Origin: JANELJ01 sp024511395 | GTDB taxonomy: Bacteria > Pseudomonadota > Gammaproteobacteria > GRL18 | DNA: 64,000 bases | Assembly (NCBI GenBank): GCA_963681975.1 | Contig: OY820613.1 | Coordinates: forward strand, 2,666,001 to 2,730,000 | Direction: 5' to 3' | Shown: positions 36,445-45,130 of the stretch, piece by piece | Numbering within the stretch: the stretch's first letter is position 1 | Layout of the letters: each line of letters begins with the position of its first letter | Made by a program: the position numbers and the translations under genes | Notes under the pieces: generated by a model | The model's database searches: none | Seen by the model: the letters and a program-made list of their open reading frames with translations, nothing else | Told to the model about the DNA's origin: nothing

Positions 36445-37061
36445 TTGAGCATCTCCTCAACTTTTTTGACTGCATCTTCAGTCATAATTACTTTTTCATA
36501 ACGCACCAGATTGACCGGATTAACGTGTCGAGCATCACTGTACTCAATATTAATCAGGTTGCGAGAAGACAGATAGATATTTTGATCAAAGTCTCCAGTC
36601 ACAATCAGGGCATTGTCTGAACCCAGATTTTTCAGAGTTGCTGCCAACTCCCTAGTCTTTGGTCCTGCCATTTTTAAATCGGATAATACTATCAGGCGAT
36701 CCTGACGAACTAGTTCAGAGACAATGGCGGCCATTGCACTGCGGTACATCTTACGGTTAACCTTTTGTGAAAAATCACGATTTTTGGCAGCGAAAGTAGT
36801 TCCACCACTACGCCATATCGGGCTACGAATAGTACCAGAACGAGCACGACCGGTACCCTTCTGACGCCATGGCTTCGCGCCACCACCGCTTACTGCGGAA
36901 CGATTTTTCTGAGCTTTGGTGCCAGCACGGCCGCCTGCTAAATAAGCAGTAACCACCTGGTGAACCAGTGCTTCATTGAAATCTTTATTGAATGCAGTTT
37001 CAGATACTTCTACCGTCTTTTTAGAGGCATTACCTGAAGCTGTTATTAAATTCAGTTCCAT
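36441..37061 (-). CDS. rplD: 50S ribosomal protein L4
   Basis: The 206-residue uL4 carries the long tunnel loop (KPWRQKGTGRARSGTIRSPI). In E. coli it also regulates the S10 operon through the leader mRNA. It lies 11 bp after rplC. A candidate leader in this genome may be the long gap before rplC (inference). Confidence 0.98.
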   Translation of the reverse strand: MELNLITASGNASKKTVEVSETAFNKDFNEALVHQVVTAYLAGGRAGTKAQKNRSAVSGGGAKPWRQKGTGRARSGTIRSPIWRSGGTTFAAKNRDFSQKVNRKMYRSAMAAIVSELVRQDRLIVLSDLKMAGPKTRELAATLKNLGSDNALIVTGDFDQNIYLSSRNLINIEYSDARHVNPVNLVRYEKVIMTEDAVKKVEEMLK

Positions 37062-37072
37062 TTAATTATCCT

Positions 37073-37711
37073 CTATGCTTTAACTGCTGGCTTAACGATA
37101 ACATCTGCATTTTTAGAACCCGGAACACCACCGCGAACCAGTAACAGATTGTTGTCAGCGTCAACACGAACGACTTCAAGGTTCTGTACAGTACATTTGG
37201 CTGCACCCATGTGTCCGGACATTTTCTTGCCCTTGAATACACGGCCTGGAGTCTGGTTCTGACCAATAGAACCATTAGAACGGTGAGAGATTGAGTTACC
37301 GTGAGTCATATCCTGACGATGGAAATTATGACGCTTGATACCACCCTGAAAACCCTTACCAATTGAAGTACCGGTAACATCAACAATCTGACCGGCTTCA
37401 AACAGATCCGCTTTAATTTCAGAACCCAGGGTTAATTCAGTGGTTTCATCATCGGCTAAACGAAATTCGACGGTTTTACGACCGGCTTCAACACCTGCCT
37501 TGGCAAAATGACCTGCATCAGCTTTGTTGACACGGTTGGCACGACGATTTCCTACAGTAACCTGAATTGCATTGTAGCCGTCAGTATCACAGGTTTTAAC
37601 CTGAGTAACACGGTTCGGCTCCATTTCAATGACTGTAACAGGGATGGATTCACCCTGCTCCGTAAAGATCCGGGTCATCCCTACTTTACGGCCTACTAGA
37701 CCTAAACTCAT
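37073..37711 (-). CDS. rplC: 50S ribosomal protein L3
   Basis: The 212-residue uL3 opens MSLGLVGRKVGMTRIFTEQG and has the core loop near MTHGNSISHRSNGSIGQNQT, which reaches the peptidyl transferase centre and includes the methylatable Gln. It is separated from rpsJ by 435 bp, much more than the few tens of bp usual in the S10 operon. Confidence 0.98.
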   Translation of the reverse strand: MSLGLVGRKVGMTRIFTEQGESIPVTVIEMEPNRVTQVKTCDTDGYNAIQVTVGNRRANRVNKADAGHFAKAGVEAGRKTVEFRLADDETTELTLGSEIKADLFEAGQIVDVTGTSIGKGFQGGIKRHNFHRQDMTHGNSISHRSNGSIGQNQTPGRVFKGKKMSGHMGAAKCTVQNLEVVRVDADNNLLLVRGGVPGSKNADVIVKPAVKA

Positions 37712-38146
37712 TTTAATTTCCTCTGCAATTTGCTGTATAGAGTATTTTTTATCTTTCTGAAATACAAAAAATAACCCTGCAGTCTGCTCTGCTTTTTAAT
37801 CACTTTAAAAAGCCGCAAATCGCATCGAAATCATACTGTCCACACTGATACTATCAGCACGCAGTATTAAATATCTTTGTAATTATCAGAAAGCTTCCAA
37901 CTCTTTTAACAAAAGCAATCTGGGCGCTGACTTCGGTTGATCAGCACTCGCATTTAAAAAAACATTTACTTAACCCATTTAATTCAAAACAAAACTCCCC
38001 AAAACAGGGAGCCGGATAAAGTCAAAAATATAATAAATCGTGAGTTTTAACGGCAATCAGACTATTAATTGTCCGCTTACCCACACGCCTTATTTGGAAT
38101 ACACCCCGCCACTTCAAGTAGCGGGGAAATTATAAGAAGCGGTATT
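37712..38146 (-). promoter_or_regulatory. 435-bp spacer between rpsJ and rplC with hairpins, no gene
   Basis: No credible open reading frame is seen. On the minus strand, in order, it holds the CCCCGCTACTTGAAGTGGCGGGG hairpin (38103-38127), a short CTCCC/GGGAG stem followed by TTTTGTTTTG (38011 down to about 37985, terminator-like but weak), and a perfect GCTTTTTAA/TTAAAAAGC stem (37791-37813). The layout suggests that rplC has its own leader or promoter separate from rpsJ. Confidence 0.5.
38103..38127 (-). repeat. CCCGCTACTT hairpin repeat, copy 1
   Basis: The minus strand reads CCCCGCTACTTGAAGTGGCGGGG, a near-perfect stem just after the rpsJ stop. The same palindrome recurs at 53859-53885 after rplL. 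Confidence 0.7.
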
Positions 38147-38464
38147 TTAGTTCAATTTAATCTGAACATCAACACCTGCAGCAAGATCAAGCTTCATTAA
38201 TGCATCAACTGTCTTGTCTGTTGGTTTGACAATGTCCATAAGACGCTTGTAGGTACGCAGTTCATACTGGTCACGGGCATCTTTATTTACATGAGGAGAA
38301 GTCAGAACATTAAAACGTTCTTTACGGGTAGGCAGAGGGATTGGACCCTTAACCATAGCACCGGTACGCTTGGCAGTTTCAACAATTTCCTTAGCACTGA
38401 TGTCAATCAGACGGTAGTCAAATGCTTTTAAATGAATGCGGATTGTTTGATCTTCAGTTGACAT
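38147..38464 (-). CDS. rpsJ: 30S ribosomal protein S10 / NusE
   Basis: The 105-residue uS10 has IRIHLKAFDYRLIDISAKEI and KGPIPLPTRKERFNVLTSPH. Besides its ribosomal role it acts as NusE in antitermination with NusB and NusG. It lies 122 bp after tuf, with a dispersed repeat between, and is followed by a long spacer, so it may be transcribed mainly with the rpsL-fusA-tuf operon. Confidence 0.98.
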   Translation of the reverse strand: MSTEDQTIRIHLKAFDYRLIDISAKEIVETAKRTGAMVKGPIPLPTRKERFNVLTSPHVNKDARDQYELRTYKRLMDIVKPTDKTVDALMKLDLAAGVDVQIKLN

Positions 38465-38496
38465 ATATGTGTCCTGTTTAATTTATTTACAAATAT

Positions 38497-38573
38497 GGCT
38501 CCCTTTTTTCAAAGGGAGCAAGGGGGGGGTTAAAAGCCACCCCCCTCAATCCCCCTTCTAAAGAAGGGGGAAG
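38497..38573. repeat. Dispersed three-stem repeat, copy B (tuf-rpsJ gap)
   Basis: Three consecutive stems are GCTCCCTTT-TTTC-AAAGGGAGC, a G-run/C-run stem (GGGGGGG...CCCCCC), and CCCCCTTCT-AA-AGAAGGGGG. The order and core words match copy A at 32923-33016. It looks like a small non-coding dispersed repeat. Confidence 0.72.
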
Positions 38574-38586
38574 TAAAAACGATTAC

Positions 38587-39777
38587 TTATTCAATAATCT
38601 TGGCTACAACACCCGCACCAACAGTACGGCCACCTTCACGAATCGCAAAGCGTAAGCCTTCTTCCATCGCAATAGGAGCAATCAGGGTAACGACCATCTG
38701 CACGTTATCACCTGGCATAACCATTTCTACGCCTTCGGGTAATTCACAGGCGCCGGTAACATCAGTCGTACGGAAGTAGAACTGTGGACGATAGCCTTTG
38801 AAAAATGGTGTGTGACGACCACCTTCCTCTTTGCTCAGTACATAGACTTCAGCTTCAAAGATGGTGTGTGGCGTAATGGAACCGGGCTTGGCCAGTACCT
38901 GACCACGTTCAACTTCTTCACGCTTGATACCACGCAGAAGGACACCCACGTTATCACCCGCCTGACCCTGGTCAAGCAGTTTACGGAACATTTCTACACC
39001 AGTACAGGTGGTCGTCTGAGTTTCCTTGATACCGATGATTTCAATTTCTTCACCAACCTTGATGATACCACGTTCTATACGACCGGTTACTACAGTACCA
39101 CGACCGGAAATGGAGAATACGTCTTCTACTGGCATCAGGAAGTCACCGTCTACCGCACGTTCTGGCTCAGGGATGTATTCATCCATAGCATCAACCAGTT
39201 TGTAGATAGAAGGTACACCGATATCGCTCTGGTCGCCTTCCAGCGCCTTCAGGGCAGAACCGATAATAATTGGAGTGTCGTCACCTGGGAAGTCGTAGGT
39301 ATCCAGCAATTCACGGATTTCCATTTCGACCAGTTCCAGTAGTTCTTCGTCATCAACCATGTCCGCTTTGTTCATGTAAACAAGAATATAAGGAACACCT
39401 ACCTGACGGGATAATAAGATGTGCTCACGAGTCTGAGGCATTGGGCCGTCTGCAGCACTTACAACCAGAATTGCGCCGTCCATCTGGGCAGCACCGGTGA
39501 TCATGTTTTTAACATAGTCAGCGTGTCCGGGGCAGTCTACGTGCGCGTAGTGACGAGTGTCGGATTCGTATTCTACGTGAGAAGTTGCAATGGTAATACC
39601 ACGTGCTTTTTCTTCCGGGGCAGAGTCAATCTGATCAAAAGCTCTGGCTTCACCGCCGTGCTTTTCGGCCATACACTTGGTCATGGCTGCGGTTAATGTG
39701 GTTTTACCATGGTCAACGTGGCCAATTGTACCAACGTTCACATGTGGTTTCGTACGTTCGAATTTTTCTTTAGACAT
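38587..39777 (-). CDS. tufA: Elongation factor Tu, copy 1
   Basis: The 396-residue GTPase delivers aminoacyl-tRNA to the ribosome. G1 is GHVDHGKT (19-26), G3 is DCPGH, and G4 reads NKAD (about 136-139), where most bacteria have NKCD. The C-terminus is GGRTVGAGVVAKIIE. The protein is identical to copy 2 at 57.7 kb, apart from codon choice at the 5' end. It lies in the rpsL-rpsG-fusA-tuf order, 221 bp after fusA. Confidence 0.98.
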   Translation of the reverse strand: MSKEKFERTKPHVNVGTIGHVDHGKTTLTAAMTKCMAEKHGGEARAFDQIDSAPEEKARGITIATSHVEYESDTRHYAHVDCPGHADYVKNMITGAAQMDGAILVVSAADGPMPQTREHILLSRQVGVPYILVYMNKADMVDDEELLELVEMEIRELLDTYDFPGDDTPIIIGSALKALEGDQSDIGVPSIYKLVDAMDEYIPEPERAVDGDFLMPVEDVFSISGRGTVVTGRIERGIIKVGEEIEIIGIKETQTTTCTGVEMFRKLLDQGQAGDNVGVLLRGIKREEVERGQVLAKPGSITPHTIFEAEVYVLSKEEGGRHTPFFKGYRPQFYFRTTDVTGACELPEGVEMVMPGDNVQMVVTLIAPIAMEEGLRFAIREGGRTVGAGVVAKIIE

Positions 39778-39998
39778 GGTTTTATCCTGAACTTTCTATT
39801 AATTAATTATTTTTACACTATTTGTTAAAAACATTTTCACCGAATTGTTTACAAACCCGGAGCTGAGGCTGTTTAACACTGTTGGTTAAAACAACCGTCC
39901 GAGGATGCTTGTAACATTTGCCGCATCTTATACCATATATTCAGGCAGAAGACACGAAAAATTTGTTTTTTTTGGTGCTTTTTATTTAGCCGAGTTAG

Positions 39999-42089
39999 TT
40001 ACCCGTGCTTCTTAACAATCGTTTCCACTACACTGGTCGGGGCTTCAGAATATTTACTGAACTCCATGGAGTAGCTGGCACGACCCTGAGTCGCAGAGCG
40101 CAGATCCGTGGCATAGCCGAACATTTCCGACAGTGGTACATCGGCATGAATGATCTTACCGGCCGGGCCGTCTTCCATACCCTCTACAATACCGCGACGA
40201 CGGTTTAGGTCGCCCATAACATCGCCCATATAATTTTCCGGGGTGACCACTTCGACTTTCATCATGGGTTCCAGAAGCACTGGATCTGCCATTTTGGCAC
40301 CTTCACGCAGGGCGTAGGAACCAGCAATTTTAAAGGCCATTTCGTTAGAATCAACATCGTGGTAGGAACCATCAAACAGGGTAGCCTTAATATCCACCAG
40401 CGGGAATCCGGCAATAACACCATTTTGCATCTGTTCCTGGATGCCCTTATCTACCGCACCGATATATTCTTTAGGTACAGTTCCGCCGACAATCTCGTTA
40501 ACAAATTCATAACCTTCCTGCGGTTCCAGACGTAACCAGACATGACCGTACTGGCCGCGTCCACCAGATTGGCGAATAAACTTGCCTTCGGCTTCCACTT
40601 TTTTACGGATGGTTTCCCGATAGGCCACCTGCGGGGCACCAACATTGGCTTCTACACCAAATTCCCGCTGCATGCGATCAACAATAATATCCAGATGCAA
40701 CTCACCCATTCCGGAAATAATGGTCTGCCCCGATTCCTCATCAGTTTTAACCCGAAAAGAGGGATCTTCATGGGCCAGTTTACCCAGGGCAATACCCATT
40801 TTTTCCTGGTCAGCCTGAGTTCTCGGTTCAACAGCTACCGAAATAACCGGCTCCGGAAACTCCATACGTTCCAGAACAATAATATTGTTCTGATCACATA
40901 AGGTATCACCGGTGGTGACATCTTTCAGACCCACTGCCGCAGCAATGTCACCTGCACGCACTTCCTTGATCTCCTCACGGTGATTGGAATGCATTTGCAG
41001 AATACGGCCAATACGTTCTTTTTTACCTTTCACCGAGTTATACAGACTGTCTCCGGATTTCAGTATCCCGGAATACACCCTGAAAAAGGTTAAGGTACCA
41101 ACAAAAGAATCGGTAGCAATTTTAAAAGCCAGGGCAGCAAAAGGTTCATCATCAGAGGCATGACGTTCCGCTTCTGTTTCATTCTTGTCATCAAGAACAC
41201 CGGTAATGGCCTTAACTTCTGTAGGTGAAGGCAGATAATGCACAATGGCATCAAGCATGGCCTGTACACCAATATTCTTAAAGGCACTGCCGCAACAGAC
41301 AGGCACAATTTCAGTCTTCAGACAACGTTCACGAATGCCCTGGTGGATTTCTTCTTCCGTCAGCTGCTCGCCTTCGAGGTACTTGTCCATCAGCTCTTCA
41401 TTGGCTTCTGCGGCTGATTCAACCAGACTTTCACGCCACTCTTCACACAGTTCAACCATGTTTTCAGGGATATCCCGTTCTTCATAGTTGATACCCATAT
41501 TTTCTTTTTCCCAGTAGATGGCTTTCATCTTCACCAAGTCTACCAGGCCTTCCAGATTCTCTTCCACACCAATGGATAATTGTATCGGTACCGGTGTTGA
41601 ACCCAGACGGGTTTTAATCTGTTCTACTACACGCAGAAAATCAGCTCCGGAACGATCCATTTTATTGACAAAGGCCATTCGGGGAACTTCATATTTATTA
41701 GCCTGACGCCAGACAGTTTCTGACTGAGGCTCCACACCGCCTACGGCGCAGAAAACTGCTACCGCACCATCCAGTACCCGCAGAGAACGTTCCACCTCAA
41801 TGGTGAAATCCACGTGTCCGGGCGTATCAATAATATTAATACGATGTGCTTCAAACTGGTTGTCCATGCCTTTCCAGAAACAGGTCGTAGCAGCCGAGGT
41901 AATGGTAATGCCCCGTTCCTGCTCCTGCTCCATCCAGTCCATAGTCGCGGCACCATCATGCACTTCACCGATTTTGTGAGACACACCGGTATAGTACAGA
42001 ATACGTTCTGTAGTTGTCGTTTTACCAGCATCAATGTGAGCCATAATGCCCACATTGCGATAGCGAGTAATCGGAGTTTTACGTGCCAC
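39999..42089 (-). CDS. fusA: Elongation factor G
   Basis: The 696-residue translocase has the GTPase G1 motif AHIDAGKTTT (about 17-26), DTPGHVDFT, NKMDRSGADF and the C-terminal domains ending YSEAPTSVVETIVKKHG. It drives tRNA-mRNA translocation and ribosome recycling. It lies 106 bp after rpsG. No second fusA copy is seen in the window. Confidence 0.98.
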   Translation of the reverse strand: MARKTPITRYRNVGIMAHIDAGKTTTTERILYYTGVSHKIGEVHDGAATMDWMEQEQERGITITSAATTCFWKGMDNQFEAHRINIIDTPGHVDFTIEVERSLRVLDGAVAVFCAVGGVEPQSETVWRQANKYEVPRMAFVNKMDRSGADFLRVVEQIKTRLGSTPVPIQLSIGVEENLEGLVDLVKMKAIYWEKENMGINYEERDIPENMVELCEEWRESLVESAAEANEELMDKYLEGEQLTEEEIHQGIRERCLKTEIVPVCCGSAFKNIGVQAMLDAIVHYLPSPTEVKAITGVLDDKNETEAERHASDDEPFAALAFKIATDSFVGTLTFFRVYSGILKSGDSLYNSVKGKKERIGRILQMHSNHREEIKEVRAGDIAAAVGLKDVTTGDTLCDQNNIIVLERMEFPEPVISVAVEPRTQADQEKMGIALGKLAHEDPSFRVKTDEESGQTIISGMGELHLDIIVDRMQREFGVEANVGAPQVAYRETIRKKVEAEGKFIRQSGGRGQYGHVWLRLEPQEGYEFVNEIVGGTVPKEYIGAVDKGIQEQMQNGVIAGFPLVDIKATLFDGSYHDVDSNEMAFKIAGSYALREGAKMADPVLLEPMMKVEVVTPENYMGDVMGDLNRRRGIVEGMEDGPAGKIIHADVPLSEMFGYATDLRSATQGRASYSMEFSKYSEAPTSVVETIVKKHG

Positions 42090-42195
42090 TTTATAAACCT
42101 CTTAAGGATTTAATGCAAAAAGGGCGAGTCCTTCCAGAAGAATGAATCGCCCTCTAATCTGACTTAAGACTTTCGACTTAAGACTTACTACTTTT

Positions 42196-42666
42196 TTACC
42201 AACGGTAATGTGCGAATGCTTTGTTCGCTTCTGCCATACGGTGAGTATCTTCACGCTTCTTGACAGCAGAACCCTTGTTTTCCAGGGCATCCAGCATTTC
42301 ACCGGCCAGTCTGCGGCCCATGGATTTTTCACCACGTTTTCTGGCAGCATCGACTAACCAGCGCATACCTAAGGTAGCCTGACGTTCTGCACGAACTTCT
42401 ACAGGTACCTGGTAGGTTGCACCACCGACACGACGGGATTTTACTTCCACGGTAGGACGGATATTCTCAATCACTTTGTTAAACAGTTCGACTGGCTCAC
42501 CTTTGGTTTTCTCGACAACAATGTCCAGAGCACCATAAACAATTTTTTCAGCAACGGATTTTTTACCGCTGAACATAATAATATTGATGAACTTGGCCAA
42601 GCTTATATCACCAAACTTGGGATCAGGTAGAATTTCGCGTTTTACTGCGGCTCTTCTCCTAGACAT
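42196..42666 (-). CDS. rpsG: 30S ribosomal protein S7
   Basis: The 156-residue uS7 opens MSRRRAAVKREILPDPKFGD and has GGATYQVPVEVRAERQATLG. It nucleates head assembly of the small subunit; in E. coli it represses this operon through the rpsL-rpsG spacer, which here is 165 bp long. It ends FAHYRW, the K-12-short type. Confidence 0.98.
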   Translation of the reverse strand: MSRRRAAVKREILPDPKFGDISLAKFINIIMFSGKKSVAEKIVYGALDIVVEKTKGEPVELFNKVIENIRPTVEVKSRRVGGATYQVPVEVRAERQATLGMRWLVDAARKRGEKSMGRRLAGEMLDALENKGSAVKKREDTHRMAEANKAFAHYRW

Positions 42667-42831
42667 AGGTAATTACCTTCTCTTGATTTGACAGTCTTAA
42701 CTTATTAAGTCAGAGCACTGCCTTAATTTCTAGAATACTTACAGGGGATGTCACAGGAAGATAATAGACGAAGCTATTACCCAACATTTCAGCCCTGTAT
42801 GCGCTTTATTAATTTACTTTTTAACAATAAA

Positions 42832-43206
42832 TTAAGATTTTGGACGTTTAGTACCGTATTTGGAACGACCTTGACGACGATCATCCACACCGGCAGTATC
42901 CAGAGTACCACGTACTGTATGATAACGAACACCAGGTAAATCTTTAACACGACCACCACGGATCAGAATCACGCTGTGTTCCTGCAGGTTATGTCCTTCA
43001 CCACCAATATAGGTGGAAACTTCATAGCCACTGGTCAGGCGTACACGAGCAACTTTTCTTAAAGCCGAATTTGGTTTTTTTGGTGTTGTTGTATAAACAC
43101 GAGTACATACACCACGACGCTGAGGACAGGCCTGCAGAGCAGGTACATTACTCTTTGTTATTTGACGTTTACGTGGTTTACGTACCAATTGGTTGGTAGT
43201 TGCCAT
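42832..43206 (-). CDS. rpsL: 30S ribosomal protein S12
   Basis: The ATG at 43206 gives 124 residues opening MATTNQLVRKPRKRQITKSN. An upstream in-frame ATG at 43296 is rejected, since it lies inside the promoter region. The decoding-site loop TTPKKPNSALRKVARV keeps the lysines of streptomycin-sensitive S12. It is first in the str operon, driven by a strong promoter at 43268-43296. Confidence 0.98.
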   Translation of the reverse strand: MATTNQLVRKPRKRQITKSNVPALQACPQRRGVCTRVYTTTPKKPNSALRKVARVRLTSGYEVSTYIGGEGHNLQEHSVILIRGGRVKDLPGVRYHTVRGTLDTAGVDDRRQGRSKYGTKRPKS

Positions 43207-43233
43207 AAACTTTCTTCTCCACACAATAAACAA

Positions 43234-43256
43234 CAGGCTGGGAACGCCCCAGCCTG
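43234..43256 (-). promoter_or_regulatory. 5' stem-loop of the rpsL transcript
   Basis: CAGGCTGGG-GCGTT-CCCAGCCTG is a perfect 9-bp stem placed a few bases after the expected transcription start of the str operon promoter. It would cap the 5' end of the mRNA. Confidence 0.6.
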
Positions 43257-43267
43257 AAAGGCTGATA

Positions 43268-43296
43268 AATATAAGGGATGTTCTTATATTTGTCAA
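43268..43296 (-). promoter_or_regulatory. Strong sigma-70 promoter of the rpsL-rpsG-fusA-tuf operon
   Basis: A perfect TTGACA (43296-43291) and TATATT (43273-43268) are spaced 17 bp apart. It lies between the ISAs1 element and rpsL, so the IS insertion leaves it in place. Confidence 0.85.
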
Positions 43297-43437
43297 GATT
43301 TAAAGTTAAATTATTATTAACACTCTATTAACTCCCCAGAGCCGGATCATACTTTGCTCAAAAAGCAACCAGAAATTAAATTGAACTAATTTGAAAGATG
43401 AGGCTCAGATCTTTAAAGTAAGCATTTGGAGACTCTG

Positions 43438-45044
43438 ATGAACTTTGACCCTCATTTTAAATCACTACAAGACGGCCGAACAGATATAAACATCCAGTAC
43501 GAATTACTGGATATAGTATTTTTAACCCTGGTGGCTATTTTATGTGGAGCAGAAGGCTGGAAAGACATTCAACGCTTTGGTGAATCAAGGCTGGAGTGGT
43601 TAAGAAAATACCGTGCATTTGAACAAGGCATACCCCGGCGTCATACAATAGCCCGAATTATAGGAAGTCTATCGCCGGATAACCGGTTGGATTGTTTTGT
43701 TAGCTGGCTAAATAGCATAAGGGAAAAACAAGGTCATGAACATCTGGCTATTGATGCTAAAACCTTAAGAAGAAGCCATTATAACGGGCCCCTGTGGCAG
43801 TGGTAAAACCTTTATTGCCTGTGCACTGGGACATACGGCGTGTATGAAAGGCTATAGTGTTAAATATTATCGGTTATCCCGGTTGTTAATGATGCTCACC
43901 CAGAGCAAAGCAGACGGTACTTACCTCAAAACACTTCAGTCTCTGGCCAAAACAGAGCTGCTGAACATTGATGACTGGGGGCTGGAACCGTTAAAAGCGG
44001 TGCAACGCAATGACTTAATGGAACTGATGGATGATCGCCATGGAAATGCATCAACCATTATGCTCAGTCAGTTACCCACTGAACAGTGGCATCAGTCTAT
44101 TGGAGACAATACGATTGCCGATGCTATTTTAGATTGGCTCATGCACAATGCCCACAGACTTAAATTAAAGGGTGAATCGATGCGAAAAACACGCTCATCA
44201 TTGACGGATGGTGAACACTTAGGGTAAAAAGACTATACGCCAATGTGTGGGCAAGGTTGGGTGTTCACGATGAGACAGAATGGGTGTTCATGATGGTTCA
44301 GAATTGGTGTTCACCATCAGCAGAATATGCAACAGTGGTCTGGTGGTTTATCAAAGCCGTTCTGCAGGTAAAAAGAATGAAATTAAAAGCGTACAGGAGA
44401 GCCTTGAACTGTTTGATTTTAAAGACAGTTGTGTCACCCTGGATGAGATGCACTGCCAGAAAGAGACGGTGTCCACATTAAGAAAACAGCAGGCTGACTA
44501 TGTCATCCAGATTAAAAATAACCAGAAAACACTTTATGAGGAAATTAAAGCCTGGTTTCATAAGATAAAACGGGATGAACCGGAAACCATTAGTAGTCAG
44601 TCTTATGAGGAAGTGGATAAAGGATATGGTCGTATTAAACGGCGTCGCTATATCCGGCTGGATGTCACCGACTGGATTGAATCAGCACAATCATGGCAAG
44701 GCTTACACAGTGTTATTGAAGTCAAAAGGCAGGTACAGAACCAGGATAAAGAACGGACTGAATATTCCTGTTACATCAGTTCATTGAAGGATGATGTAGA
44801 GAATATCGCCCGGAAGATAAGGCGTCACTGGCACATAGAAAATAGTCAGCACTGGGTGTTAGATGTTGTTTTTAAAGAAGATGATTCAAGAATACGAACA
44901 GGAGACAGCCCTGAGAATATGGCATTGTTTCGACGTTTTGCGCTTAATATCGCTAAACTGTCTCCTGTTAAAGACAGTATGAAAGGTAAACTAAAACGGG
45001 CAGCATGGGATGATGATATGAGGGCCAAATTATTATTTGGTTAA
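43438..45044 (+). pseudogene. ISAs1-family transposase, split by an IS21 fragment
   Basis: The N-terminal part (43438 to about 43785) encodes MNFDPHFKSL up to AIDAKTLRRSH, which includes the first catalytic Asp of the family. The C-terminal part resumes at 44332 (NSGLVVYQSRSAGKKNEIKS, then LDEMHCQKETV and the end RAKLLFG). A stretch of the catalytic core between them is missing, so the gene is not simply restorable. The ATG at 43438 follows a GGAG ribosome binding site. Confidence 0.88.
43786..44331 (+). mobile_element. IS21-family fragment (3' part of istB and one end)
   Basis: The fragment starts inside istB at Walker A (GPCGSGKTF) and runs through the istB stop (44225-44227) and end repeats to the terminus TGCATATTCTG read inward from 44331. 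istA and the istB N-terminus are absent. It is very similar to the whole element at 11748-14397, with substitutions such as LLIIDDWG to LLNIDDWG. It records an IS21 insertion followed by a deletion. Confidence 0.88.
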
Positions 45045-45130
45045 ATTTTGTTCAAAGCATGCTCCCGCCCTGATTAACTCCCACTAGAGAGATGGCATCT
45101 GGTGCAAAAGATGAATGCTCTGTGCCGTTT

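Larger units (their letters stand above)
43337..45072 (+). mobile_element. ISAs1-family element between rpoC and rpsL, carrying an IS21 fragment
   Basis: The ends read inward as CAGAGCCGGATCATACTTTG and CAGGGCGGGAGCATGCTTTG (16 of 20). A 10-bp duplication ATTAACTCCC lies at 43327-43336 and 45073-45082. The transposase gene is interrupted and partly deleted by an IS21 remnant at about 43786-44331. The intact duplication shows that the outer element has not moved since insertion. Confidence 0.92.

Noticed and set aside
38812..39342. 176-residue plus-strand frame over tuf, with an identical copy at 57881-58411
   Set aside because: It is antisense to tuf and is duplicated only because tuf is duplicated.
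43207..43296. N-terminal extension of rpsL from an ATG at 43296
   Set aside because: The extension covers the promoter and 5' stem; S12 is normally 124 residues from the ATG at 43206.
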